A stretch of 64,000 nucleotides of DNA from Salinigranum rubrum. GTDB lineage: Archaea > Halobacteriota > Halobacteria > Halobacteriales > Haloferacaceae. The position numbers and the translations under genes are program-made. Where the stretch lies: contig NZ_CP026309.1 in NCBI RefSeq assembly GCF_002906575.1, positions 124,001 to 188,000 of the forward strand, in the 5' to 3' direction. The notes under the pieces were generated by a model. The model saw nothing but the letters and a program-made list of their open reading frames with translations, did not search any database and was not told the DNA's origin. Positions 42,438 to 50,909 of this stretch are shown in pieces (the first letter of the stretch is position 1; each line of letters starts with the position of its first letter).

Positions 42438-43172
42438 ATGCATCACGCGCGTTTTCGTGACCCCGCGGGCAGCGTCCGGACCGGCCAGTGGAACGACGGC
42501 AGCGTCGAGTTCGGCGGCGAGACGTTCGACGCCGACGCCGTCGACCTCCTCGCGCCGTGTGAGCCGAGCAAAATCGTCTGTGTCGGACTGAACTACGAGA
42601 AACACGCCGAGGAGTCGGGGATGGAGATTCCCGACCGACCCCTCCTGTTCCTGAAGGGACCGAACGCCGTCGCCGCGCCGGGCAGTACGGTGACGCTTCC
42701 GGCGGGCAAAGAACGGGTCGACTACGAGGCCGAACTGGGCGTCGTCGTCGGGGACCAGTGTCGGAACGTCTCTCGGGACCACGCCATGGACGTCGTCTCG
42801 GGCTTCACCTGCGTCAACGACGTCTCGAACCGCGACGACCAGGAGGTCGAACAGAACTGGATCCGCGGGAAGGCGTTCGACAACAGCGCGCCGCTCGGTC
42901 CCGTCGTCTCCACGCCCGACGAAGTCCCGGACGACGCACGGATCAGCCTCCGCGTCAACGGCGAGGTGAAACAGGACTCCTCGCGGGCCGACTTCATCTT
43001 CAGCGTCCCCGAACTGATCGAGGAGATCACGACGTACATGACGCTCGAACCGGGCGACGTCATCCTGACCGGAACCCCAGAGGGGGTCGGCCCGCTCTCG
43101 GACGGGGACCACGTCGCCGTCGACATCGAGGGGATTCCGACGCTCGAACACGGGGTCCGGACCGTCGACTGA
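42438..43172 (+). CDS. Fumarylacetoacetate hydrolase (FAH) family protein
   Basis: 244 aa, a single FAH domain. KIVCVGLNYEKHAEESGMEIPDRPLLFLKG, DYEAELGVVVGD (metal Glu residues), FTCVNDVSNRDDQ and the C-terminal LEPGDVILTGTPEGVGPLSDGD are typical of the 2-hydroxyhepta-2,4-diene-dioate isomerase / oxaloacetate decarboxylase / 5-oxopent-3-ene-tricarboxylate group. In sugar-acid clusters, relatives act as 2,4-diketo-3-deoxy-acid hydrolases. Start ATG 42438 gives MHHARFRDPAGSVRTG. Between the divergent dehydrogenase and the KdaD-type dehydratase; all three may serve one pathway. Confidence 0.9.
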   Translation: MHHARFRDPAGSVRTGQWNDGSVEFGGETFDADAVDLLAPCEPSKIVCVGLNYEKHAEESGMEIPDRPLLFLKGPNAVAAPGSTVTLPAGKERVDYEAELGVVVGDQCRNVSRDHAMDVVSGFTCVNDVSNRDDQEVEQNWIRGKAFDNSAPLGPVVSTPDEVPDDARISLRVNGEVKQDSSRADFIFSVPELIEEITTYMTLEPGDVILTGTPEGVGPLSDGDHVAVDIEGIPTLEHGVRTVD

Positions 43173-43239
43173 GCCCCCGGACGGACCGACGACTGCGTCG
43201 CTCGCCACGGGACCCCGAGCGCAGCACCCGTGCCAACCA

Positions 43240-43247
43240 TTATATAC
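43240..43247 (+). promoter_or_regulatory. TATA box of the 2-keto-3-deoxypentonate dehydratase gene
   Basis: TTATATAC about 29 bp upstream of ATG 43273; leaderless start. Confidence 0.65.
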
Positions 43248-43272
43248 GAGTGTTCGAAAGGGACGCCACACT

Positions 43273-44148
43273 ATGCGATACTACCTGCTCTCGGGAACGG
43301 AGCGCTCGGCCTCCTCGCTCGTCGCGCGCGACGGGGACGACGTGTACGACCTCTCCAGCGCGAACGAGAGCGTCCGGACGTTCACCGACCTCGCCCGGAC
43401 GGCCCACATCACCGACCGGGGCGTCGACGACGTCGCGTCGGGACTGCTCGCCGACGCCGACCGTCTCTCGCCCGAAACGTTCGAAGGACGAGTGGCGTTG
43501 CCGGTCACCCCGGACGAGGTGTGGGCCGCCGGCGTCACCTACGAGATCAGCGAGCAGGCGCGGGAGGCCGAGAGCGGGATGCCCGACGTCTACCTCGACG
43601 TGTACGAGGGCGAACGGCCGGAGATATTCTTCAAAGCAACCCCTTCCCGAACGGTCGGTCCCGGCGAAGCCGTCGGCGTCCGGGGCGACTCGGAGTGGGA
43701 CGTGCCCGAACCGGAACTCGGCGTCGTCCTCTACCGCGGGGACCCCGTCGGCTACACCATCGGTAACGACGTCAGCAGTCGCTCAATCGAGGGGAAGAAC
43801 CCGCTGTACCTCCCGCAGGCGAAGGTGTACGACCGCTGCTGTGCGCTCGGTCCCTGCGTCGCCTCCCCCGAGACCGTCGGCGACCCACACGCGCTCGAAC
43901 TGTCGATGCAAATCACGCGCGACGGCGACGTCCTCTACGACGAGTCGACGAACACCGCCGAAATGGTGAAAACCGTCGACGAACTCACCTCGTATCTGAC
44001 GCGACACAACGCGGTTCCGGAGCTTTCGGTCCTCCTGACCGGCACCGCGCTCGTCCCCGGCGAGGAGTTCACGCTCGAAGCCGGCGACGAAGTCCACATC
44101 GAACTCGACGAGGTCGGGTCGCTCGAAAACGGCGTCGTCGAGGTCTGA
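43273..44148 (+). CDS. 2-dehydro-3-deoxy-D-pentonate dehydratase (KdaD/XacE type, FAH fold)
   Basis: 291 aa. The central part matches Sulfolobus 2-keto-3-deoxy-D-arabinonate dehydratase closely in recall: DEVWAAGVTYEISEQAREAE, RPEIFFKATPSRTVG, DSEWDVPEPELGVVL (metal Glu residues), GYTIGNDVSSRSIEGKNPLY, LPQAKVYDRCCALGPCV and LLTGTALVPG. The reaction converts 2-keto-3-deoxypentonate to 2-oxoglutarate semialdehyde, the second dehydration of the oxidative pentose pathway. Pentonate dehydratases of the MR/MLE family elsewhere in the window could supply its substrate. No 2-oxoglutarate-semialdehyde dehydrogenase was found in the window. Confidence 0.87.
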   Translation: MRYYLLSGTERSASSLVARDGDDVYDLSSANESVRTFTDLARTAHITDRGVDDVASGLLADADRLSPETFEGRVALPVTPDEVWAAGVTYEISEQAREAESGMPDVYLDVYEGERPEIFFKATPSRTVGPGEAVGVRGDSEWDVPEPELGVVLYRGDPVGYTIGNDVSSRSIEGKNPLYLPQAKVYDRCCALGPCVASPETVGDPHALELSMQITRDGDVLYDESTNTAEMVKTVDELTSYLTRHNAVPELSVLLTGTALVPGEEFTLEAGDEVHIELDEVGSLENGVVEV

Positions 44149-44235
44149 TAACGGTACGAGGCGCTTTTCTCCGTCGCTTCTCGTCGAACCGCCCCCGAAC
44201 CGGAAGGGAGTCGCGCGAGCGGTCACGTTCGTGAG

Positions 44236-45282
44236 ATGATCGGTTTCGACACGTATTTCGGTGTGACGGGGGACAGAGAGACGATGCCATACGCGAGCGG
44301 TTCAGAGCTGTCGACTGCGTACGCCCGCGCGCGAGAACAGGGGTACGGTTTCGTCGCCAGCAACGTCACGGAGACGAACATCATGACGGGGCTGGTCGAG
44401 GGGGCCGAGCGGGCCCGGTCGGACCTCGTGCTCCAGGTGAAGCGGGACTCGGCGGCGTTCGCCGGGCGGGGTGACCCACGAGTCGGACTGGAGATTCTCG
44501 GACTGACCGCCCGGAAACTCGGCGAGGCGGCCGACGTGGGCGTCTTCCTGAACGTCGACCACGTCCCCGCCGAGGACCGAGAGTTCCTCGGCGCCTGTGT
44601 CGAGTCCGGGATTCCCTCCTCGATTATGGTCGACGCCTCGCACGAACCGTTCGAGGAGAACGTCGAGCGGACGCGTCGGGCGGTCGAACTGGTCGACGCC
44701 CACGACGCCGACATGCTCGTCGAGGCCGAACTGGGCATGATAAAAGGGATGGAGGGCGGCGTCGAGACGACGGAGGCGTACTACACAGACCCCGAAGAGG
44801 CCGTCGAGTTCGTCGACCGCACGGGCTGTGACCTCCTCGCCGTCTCCATCGGGACCGAACACGGCGTCTCGAAGGGCCGTGACCTCGAACTCCGGCCGGA
44901 CATCGCCCGCTCGGTGGGCGACGCGCTCGCCGACCACGGCCTCGACACCCCGCTGGTCGTCCACGGTTCGTCGGGCCTGTCGGACGACCAGGTGCGTGAC
45001 CTCCTCAGCACCGGCGTCTGCAAACTGAACAAGAACACGCGCTACCAGTACGAGTTCGCCCGGACCGCCTGCGATTTCTACAGAGAGAACGAGTCCGCCA
45101 TCGTCCCCCCGGCGGGTGTCGACGACGACCGCCAGGGGTTCTTCGCCGACACCGACTGGTCGCCGGACAAGGCGACGTTCACCCCCCACCGGGTCTGCGG
45201 AGACATCCGCGAACGCATCGCCGACGTGATGGTCGACGTCGCCGAACTCTCCGGCTCCGCCGGGGAGAGCCAGTTCCGTTGA
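44236..45282 (+). CDS. Class II fructose-bisphosphate/tagatose-bisphosphate-type aldolase
   Basis: 348 aa. ASNVTETNIMTGLVEGAE, VFLNVDHVPAE (zinc His), SSIMVDASHEPFEENVERT (the DgS-hEpfEeN motif), VEAELGMIKGMEGG (Glu), DLLAVSIGTEHG (zinc His), LVVHGSSGLSDDQV (zinc His and the GSSG phosphate loop) and CKLNKNTRYQ identify the zinc-dependent class II aldolase fold. It would cleave a ketose or keto-acid phosphate to dihydroxyacetone phosphate plus an aldehyde. ATG 44236 is used; ATG 44284 (MPYASGSE) is the more usual beginning for the family. It is the first gene of an operon with a kinase and a 2-hydroxyacid dehydrogenase. Confidence 0.88.
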   Translation: MIGFDTYFGVTGDRETMPYASGSELSTAYARAREQGYGFVASNVTETNIMTGLVEGAERARSDLVLQVKRDSAAFAGRGDPRVGLEILGLTARKLGEAADVGVFLNVDHVPAEDREFLGACVESGIPSSIMVDASHEPFEENVERTRRAVELVDAHDADMLVEAELGMIKGMEGGVETTEAYYTDPEEAVEFVDRTGCDLLAVSIGTEHGVSKGRDLELRPDIARSVGDALADHGLDTPLVVHGSSGLSDDQVRDLLSTGVCKLNKNTRYQYEFARTACDFYRENESAIVPPAGVDDDRQGFFADTDWSPDKATFTPHRVCGDIRERIADVMVDVAELSGSAGESQFR

Positions 45283-45287
45283 ATCCG

Positions 45288-46829
45288 ATGGAGCCGACTC
45301 ATCCTCTCCTCGTCGGTATCGACGCCGGCCTGACGAACATCAAGGCGGCCGTCTTCGACGCCGACGGCCGCGAACTCGCCGTCGCCGCTCGCTCGTCGCC
45401 CAACGTCGACGCCGGCCCGGACCGCGTCGAACGCGACGGCGACGAGTTCTGGGACGTCACCTGCGACGTCGTCGAGGAGGTCACCCGTTCGCCGGAGGTC
45501 GATGCTGACCGCATCGCCGGCGTGGGCGTCGCCGGCCACGGTCACGGACTGTACGCCCTCGACGCCGACGGTGACCTCGTCCGACCGGGCATCACCTCGC
45601 TCGACAGCCGTGCCGCCGACGTCGTCGACGCGTGGGACGACGCCGGGCGCTGTTCCGACGTCCAGTCCATCACCGGCTACGAGCCGTTCGTCGCGGACCC
45701 CCTGAGCCTCCTCGGGTGGCTGAAGCGCGAAGAGCCCGCGGCGTACGACGCCATCGACCGCATCCTCTTCTGCAAGGACTACCTCAAGTACCGCCTCACC
45801 GACGAGGTGTCGACCGACGAGACGGAGGCGAGCGTCTTCTTCGACCTCGCACGCGACGAGTACTCGACTGAGGTGTTCGAACTCCTGGGCCTCGACGACT
45901 GCGTCGACGCCCTTCCCCCGGTAGTGCCCAGTTGGGAGGCGTGCGGGGAGGTGACGCCGGCGGCGGCCGAGCGGACCGGACTCGACGCCGGAACGCCCGT
46001 CGCGTCGGGACTCCACGACGTCGGCGCGGTGGCGCTCGGCGCGGGAGCGCACCGCCCCGGGCAGGGGACTCTCATCGTCGGCACGTGGGGGCAGAGCATC
46101 TACCTCACCGACGATCTCGAACGGAGTTTCGAGACGGACGGGCTCACCCGGCGGTTCCTCCGGGACGGGTGGCTCCGGTACCGCGGGACGCGCTCGGCGG
46201 CGGCGGCGGCCGACTGGTTCCTCGACGAGTGCTGCGGCGACTGGACAGCCGAAAGCGACGTCGACCGGTACGCGCGAGCGAACGAACGGGTCGACGAGGT
46301 ACCCGTGGGTTCGAACGGGCTGGTGTTCCTCCCGTATCTCCGCGGGTCGACCGACCACCCGAACGCCCGGGGGAGCTTCGTCGGACTCACCGAAGACCAC
46401 ACCCGGGCGGAGATGCTCCGGGCTATCTACGAAGGGGTCGCGCTCTCGTTGAGCAACCGCCTCTTGGAACTGGCGGGCGACGACGGCCTCACGGACGTTC
46501 GACTCGGCGGCGGCGGCGCGAAGAGCGCCGTCTGGAGCCAACTGTTCGCGGACGTGCTCGGCGAGCGCGTCGTCGTCCCCGCGGGCGAGGAGATGGGGGC
46601 GCGGGGCGTCGCCATCTGCGCCGGGCTCGCGGTCGGCCTCTACGACGACCACGCGACGGCCGTCGAGCGTACCGTCGACCCCGACCGACGCTACCGGCCG
46701 GACGAGGCTCGGACGGCGTCGTACCGGACGATTCGTGACCTGTTCGAGACGGCGGTCGACCAGCACGTCGCGGTGTGGGAAAAGTTGAAACGGGTCGGAG
46801 AGAAACCGGGGGCCGATGCAAGTGGATAA
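45288..46829 (+). CDS. FGGY-family carbohydrate kinase
   Basis: 513 aa. LVGIDAGLTNIKAAVFDADG is the N-terminal phosphate loop of FGGY kinases. VGVAGHGHGLYALD, the catalytic-Asp region ASGLHDVGAVALGAG and the C-terminal GGGGAKSAVWSQLFADVLG and EEMGARGVAICAG complete the fold. The GHGHGL motif in place of QQH suggests a non-standard substrate; similar kinases act on erythrulose, xylulose or 3-keto acids. ATG 45288 is 5 bp after the aldolase stop, and its 3' end overlaps the next gene by 14 bp. Expected role: phosphorylate the substrate that the aldolase then splits. Confidence 0.9.
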   Translation: MEPTHPLLVGIDAGLTNIKAAVFDADGRELAVAARSSPNVDAGPDRVERDGDEFWDVTCDVVEEVTRSPEVDADRIAGVGVAGHGHGLYALDADGDLVRPGITSLDSRAADVVDAWDDAGRCSDVQSITGYEPFVADPLSLLGWLKREEPAAYDAIDRILFCKDYLKYRLTDEVSTDETEASVFFDLARDEYSTEVFELLGLDDCVDALPPVVPSWEACGEVTPAAAERTGLDAGTPVASGLHDVGAVALGAGAHRPGQGTLIVGTWGQSIYLTDDLERSFETDGLTRRFLRDGWLRYRGTRSAAAAADWFLDECCGDWTAESDVDRYARANERVDEVPVGSNGLVFLPYLRGSTDHPNARGSFVGLTEDHTRAEMLRAIYEGVALSLSNRLLELAGDDGLTDVRLGGGGAKSAVWSQLFADVLGERVVVPAGEEMGARGVAICAGLAVGLYDDHATAVERTVDPDRRYRPDEARTASYRTIRDLFETAVDQHVAVWEKLKRVGEKPGADASG

Positions 46830-47859
46830 GGTGTTGCTCTGTGGCGACCCCCAGCAGCCGAGCGAGTACATGCACGAGAGCGCGGCGTTCCTCGAAGACC
46901 GCGGCGTCGAACTCGCGCGGATGGACTGGCGGGGCGACCTCTCCGCGGAACGCTTTCGGGAGGTGACGATGGAGATGGAGTCGCGCGGCCCCGCCTCGTA
47001 CGACACCTCGTCCATCGAAGCGGAGCTAGAACGGACCGGTGCGGACGTCCTGATCGTCCACAAGGCTCCGGTGTCCGCGTCGGTCATCGAGTCCGCGCCG
47101 CTGTCGGTCGTCGGCTGTGCCCGCGGCGGCACGGAGAACGTCGATGTCGCGACCGCCGAGGAACGTGGAGTGACGGTGCTCCACGCCCCCGGGCGGAACA
47201 AGAACGCCGTCTCGGACTACGCGGTGAGCCTCCTGCTCTCGAAAGTCAGAGCCATCCCCCACCACAACGCGAACCTCCACGACGGCGAGTGGGCGCAGGT
47301 GTTCGACCCCGCCCGCCTCCCGCGGGACATCGAGGAGATGACGGTCGGCATCGTCGGCTTCGGCAACATCGGGCAGGAGGTGGCTCGCCGTCTCAGCGGG
47401 TTCCGCGCGGACCTCCTCGCGTACGACCCCTACCAGGACCCGGAGACGTTCGAGGAACGAGGCGTCGAACCGACCGACCTCGACGACCTGCTCTCCCGGG
47501 CTGATGCCGTGACGCTCCACGCCCGACTCACCGACGAGACGGCCCACCTGCTCGACGCGGAGTCGTTCGCGACGATGCGAGAGTCCGCCATCCTCGTCAA
47601 CTCCGCGCGCGGCGGCCTCGTCGACGAGGACGCGCTCGTCGACGCGCTCCAGCGGGGGGAAATCGCCGGTGCCGCGCTCGACGTGTTCGAGACCGAACCC
47701 ATCGGGAGCGATCACCCCCTCGTCGGGATGGACCAGGTGATCCTCTCGCCGCACACCGCCGGATCGACCCGCGACGCGGTGACCAACGGGCCGCGTATCG
47801 TCGCCGAGGACCTGGCCGCCCTCGTCGACGGGTCCGAACCGAGCCACCGCATCGTCTGA
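46816..47859 (+). CDS. D-isomer-specific 2-hydroxyacid dehydrogenase (phosphoglycerate dehydrogenase-like)
   Basis: 347 aa. The N-terminal lid is longer than usual (about 110 residues, including FREVTMEMESRGPASYDTSS). EMTVGIVGFGNIGQEVARRL is the NAD motif. LVNSARGGLVDEDALVDAL (catalytic Arg), AALDVFETEPIGSDHPL and VILSPHTAGSTRDA (Glu and His) complete the set. The CARGGTENVDVATAEERGV stretch resembles dehydrogenases that act on larger sugar acids. It starts inside the kinase gene, so the two are coupled. It probably performs the first oxidation, before phosphorylation and aldol cleavage. Confidence 0.92.
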   Translation: MQVDKVLLCGDPQQPSEYMHESAAFLEDRGVELARMDWRGDLSAERFREVTMEMESRGPASYDTSSIEAELERTGADVLIVHKAPVSASVIESAPLSVVGCARGGTENVDVATAEERGVTVLHAPGRNKNAVSDYAVSLLLSKVRAIPHHNANLHDGEWAQVFDPARLPRDIEEMTVGIVGFGNIGQEVARRLSGFRADLLAYDPYQDPETFEERGVEPTDLDDLLSRADAVTLHARLTDETAHLLDAESFATMRESAILVNSARGGLVDEDALVDALQRGEIAGAALDVFETEPIGSDHPLVGMDQVILSPHTAGSTRDAVTNGPRIVAEDLAALVDGSEPSHRIV

Positions 47860-48051
47860 TCGGCGTCCGGGACACCGACGTCTTCCTCCTCACCGACTCC
47901 GGTCGGGCGTGACCGGTCTGGCTTGCGGTCACCCTGCGCTCGGCGTTGTGGGGGAAACGTACAAACCACGGCTGTGCGAACAGGGCGACCGAGATATGCG
48001 AACTGAACGACCGCTGTTCGACACGAACAGCACCGCCCGGGAGTAACCACC

Positions 48052-49203
48052 GTGCCACGCATCACCGACTACGAACTGTACGAGGTGCCGCCGCGGTGGC
48101 TGTTCCTCCGCGTCGAGACGAGCGACGGGCGCGTCGGCTGGGGCGAACCGGTCGTCGAGGGCCGCGCGCACACGGTTCGCGGGGCGGTCGAGGAACTCAT
48201 GGAGACGTACCTCCTCGGCGAGGACCCCCACCCCGTCTCGGACCACTGGCAGGCGATGTATCGCGGCGGCTTCTACCGCGGCGGACCCGTCCTGATGAGC
48301 GCCATCGCGGGCATCGACCAGGCGCTGTGGGACCTGCGGGGCAAGGCGTTCGACGCGCCCGTGTACGAACTCCTCGGCGGACCCGTTCGGGAGAAGATAC
48401 GGGTCTACCAGTGGGTCGGCGGGGACCGACCGGCCGACGTCGGCGACGCCGCGGCCGAGAAAGTCGACCAGGGCTTCTCGGCGCTGAAGATGAACGCGAC
48501 GCCGGAGTTCCGGCGCGTCGAGAACCCCGCCACGGTGCAGAACGCCGTCGACCGCATCCGCGAGGTCCGCGAGCGGGTCGGTCCGGAAGTCGACATCGGC
48601 GTCGACTTCCACGGGCGGGTCGCGAAGTCGATGGCGAAACGACTCGCAGAGAAACTCGACCCGTACGACCCGATGTTCGTCGAGGAACCGGTGCTGCCCG
48701 AACACGACGAGGCCCTGACCGAAATCGCCGCGCACACCTCGACGCCGATTGCGACCGGCGAGCGAATGTTCTCGCGGTGGGAGTTCAAGCGCCTCTTCGA
48801 GCAGGGCGTCGTCGACGTGATTCAGCCGGACCTCTCGCACGCGGGGGGTATCACGGAGGTGAAGAAGATCGCCGACATGGCCGAGGCGTACGACGTGGCG
48901 CTCGCGCCGCACTGCCCGCTCGGACCCATCGCGCTGGCTTCCTGCCTGCAGGTCGACGGCGTCTGTCAGAACGCGCTCATCCAAGAGCAGAGCCTCGGCA
49001 TCCACTACAACGAGGGGAGCGACGTACTCGACTACCTCGCGGACCCCGCGGTGTTCGAGTACGAGGACGGGTACGTCGACCTTCCGGACGGGGCCGGTCT
49101 CGGCGTCGATATCGACGAATCCGTCGTCGAGGCGCGGGCGGGCGAGGTCGACTGGCACAACCCCGTCTGGCGACACGACGACGGCAGCGTCACCGAGTGG
49201 TAG
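48052..49203 (+). CDS. dgoD: D-galactonate dehydratase
   Basis: 383 aa, essentially the length of E. coli DgoD (382) with similarity from end to end: YEVPPRWLFLRVETSDGRVGW, GGFYRGGPVLMSAIAGIDQA, the YQWVGGDRPADV stretch and the ending NPVWRHDDGSVTEW. Catalytic positions are present: ALKMN (K-x-N), GVDFHGRV (Asp and His), FVEEPV (Glu), ATGERMF (Glu), QPDLSHAGG and LAPHCPLGP (His). It converts D-galactonate to 2-keto-3-deoxy-D-galactonate. Start GTG 48052. Its 3' end overlaps the convergent aldolase gene by 14 bp. This is the most secure specificity call among the six MR/MLE genes. Confidence 0.95.
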   Translation: MPRITDYELYEVPPRWLFLRVETSDGRVGWGEPVVEGRAHTVRGAVEELMETYLLGEDPHPVSDHWQAMYRGGFYRGGPVLMSAIAGIDQALWDLRGKAFDAPVYELLGGPVREKIRVYQWVGGDRPADVGDAAAEKVDQGFSALKMNATPEFRRVENPATVQNAVDRIREVRERVGPEVDIGVDFHGRVAKSMAKRLAEKLDPYDPMFVEEPVLPEHDEALTEIAAHTSTPIATGERMFSRWEFKRLFEQGVVDVIQPDLSHAGGITEVKKIADMAEAYDVALAPHCPLGPIALASCLQVDGVCQNALIQEQSLGIHYNEGSDVLDYLADPAVFEYEDGYVDLPDGAGLGVDIDESVVEARAGEVDWHNPVWRHDDGSVTEW

Positions 49204-49837
49204 TGTACTCCTCGGCGAGTTCGAGAAGCGCCGTCGCACGCTCGAATATCTCCTCGAAGTCGCCGGCTTCCACTGCCTGCGTCGGCGTCAGTCCGCTCCC
49301 GATTCCGAGCGCGACGGCCCCGGCTTCGAAGAACTCGCGGGCGTTGTCCTCGTTTACTCCACCAGTCGGGACGAGCGGTATCTGCGGGAGCGGACCGCCG
49401 ACGGCGGAGACGAACTCGGGGCCGAGCGACGTCGCCGGGAAGACCTTACACATCGTGGCTCCCGCTTCGAACGCCTCGGCGGCTTCCGTCGGCGTCGCGA
49501 TACCGACCACGGTGGGGACGCCGCGCGCGTTCCCGGCTTCGACGACGCCGGCGTCGAACGTCGGGGTCACGAGGAACTCCGCTCCTGCCCGAATCGCCGC
49601 TATCGCCGTCTCCCTATCCAGCACCGTCCCGGCACCGATAGACAGTTCGGCGTCGGCGTACGTCGACGAGAGACCGTCGAGGATGGGGACGAACTCGGGC
49701 GTGTTCGCGGTCACCTCGACCGCTCGGACGCCCGCCCTGTCGAGCGTCTCCGTGACGGCGCGCGTTTCGGACGCCGAGAACCCGCGGAGAACCGAGACGA
49801 TTCCCGTCTCGCGGATCAGTCGCTCTGCCGTGGCCAT
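49190..49837 (-). CDS. eda: 2-keto-3-deoxy-6-phosphogluconate/galactonate aldolase (Eda/DgoA family)
   Basis: 215 aa. VSVLRGFSASETRAVTETL, GVRAVEVTANTP (Glu/Arg region), ELSIGAGTVLD, AEFLVTPTFDAGVV, CKVFPATSLGPEFV (Schiff-base Lys in CKVFPA) and PLVPTGGVNEDNAREFF (TGG-V) are the class I KDPG aldolase motifs. It splits KDPG or KDPGal into pyruvate and glyceraldehyde 3-phosphate. Convergent with and overlapping dgoD, which makes the precursor of KDPGal. The 2-keto-3-deoxygalactonate kinase that would link them is not in the window. Confidence 0.93.
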   Translation of the reverse strand: MATAERLIRETGIVSVLRGFSASETRAVTETLDRAGVRAVEVTANTPEFVPILDGLSSTYADAELSIGAGTVLDRETAIAAIRAGAEFLVTPTFDAGVVEAGNARGVPTVVGIATPTEAAEAFEAGATMCKVFPATSLGPEFVSAVGGPLPQIPLVPTGGVNEDNAREFFEAGAVALGIGSGLTPTQAVEAGDFEEIFERATALLELAEEYTTTR

Positions 49838-50465
49838 CTAACACGAGAGAGGTCGACGAGCGGATGTAAAAAGGTGTCCGTCGGTGTGCTGCAGTGGTGA
49901 CGGCGCCTCAGCCAGGACGCTCCGCGTTCGACCGTCCCGGAGGAGTCGAGGCGAGTGCGTGTCGTCCACCCGCGACCCGCGCCCGCTATCGACCGCATTA
50001 GATACAATTACAATTGTAAATTACGATCCGTATCTATCGGTTCGATCTGAAACGACGGCCGGTCGACGGTCGGAGCGTACGTCGCTGGTGGACGGAACCC
50101 TCCGGTCTCCCGAGCGGGGACGTAGCCCGTTTGATGCGAGTACCGATTCGGAGTTCGAAAATCGAACTGATGCGATAAATTCGCTCCATCCTTCTTTCAT
50201 TCTCTTTTAGACACGGCCTCTACACCTCGACGTACCACGTCTCGAGTCGGCGGCACCGGTTCTCTATGCCGACACCCGTACTCTACCGCTGAGTCTGTCC
50301 GCGCTGGCGGCACGTTTCGCAGAGAGCACTGACACGCTTGACTCCGTACCGTATATTTATTTAATTAGACCACTCGAAGACGGCGTCTCAACTCCGACCC
50401 CGTCTCTCGAAACGAGTCGGTCGGCGGACTCGTCCGCCACCGCTCTCCCCACGACGGGCCGCCGC
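49838..50465. other. 628-bp intergenic region, partly AT-rich
   Basis: No credible gene. It holds the promoter side of the aldolase gene, the palindrome at 50008-50019, a pyrimidine/T-rich stretch around 50180-50210 that could end transcription, and an AT-rich TATATTTATTTAATTAG block at 50350-50367. The last could be the promoter of a short untranslated RNA. Confidence 0.5.
50008..50019. promoter_or_regulatory. 12-bp palindrome TTACAATTGTAA
   Basis: Perfect inverted repeat in an AT-rich island about 170 bp upstream of the aldolase start. The form is typical of a small dimeric regulator's site. Target inferred only from position. Confidence 0.4.
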
Positions 50466-50678
50466 TCAGCCGTTCGCTTCGCCGCTCCGCGCCGTTCCGT
50501 CTCGTCCGCGATGCCAGACGAGCGCCGCTGCGAGCGCCCCCACGACTGCCCCGGCGACAAGACCGACCATGAGCGACGGCCAGACGTACGGCCCGAGTGC
50601 CTCGGTCACGAGGACGGTTCCGAGGATGAAGACGACGACGCCGGCGAGAAGGCTGACGAGGACGCTGCGAACTCTCAT
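50466..50678 (-). CDS. Small two-helix membrane protein, unknown function
   Basis: 70 aa. Two hydrophobic segments (VLVSLLAGVVVFILGTVLV and LMVGLVAGAVVGALAAALVW) are joined by a short loop with EALGPYVWPS, and a charged tail RGRDGTARSGEANG follows. The ATG 50676-50678 begins MRVRSVLVSLLAG; the much longer upstream open frame is antisense to the sugar dehydrogenase and was rejected. Many haloarchaea carry such small membrane proteins of unknown role. Divergent from the PQQ-type dehydrogenase. Confidence 0.7.
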   Translation of the reverse strand: MRVRSVLVSLLAGVVVFILGTVLVTEALGPYVWPSLMVGLVAGAVVGALAAALVWHRGRDGTARSGEANG

Positions 50679-50909
50679 GAACGTTCTTCGTCCGCTCCAG
50701 CCGTGAGTCTGGGGGTCGTTCTCCGACGACGGGAATCGCCGCCGACCCCGACCCGATGCTGTTCGGCCACGGTCCCCCCGCTCCGTGACGGCACGACGTT
50801 CGTCGATTTCGTCGCGACCCTCCCGCACGACTGACCGTCGCCCGCCTCGTCGGTCGTCCTCCGCGCCACGCAGTTGATATCCGTCCGACCCCGAGACCCG
50901 GCTACCGAG

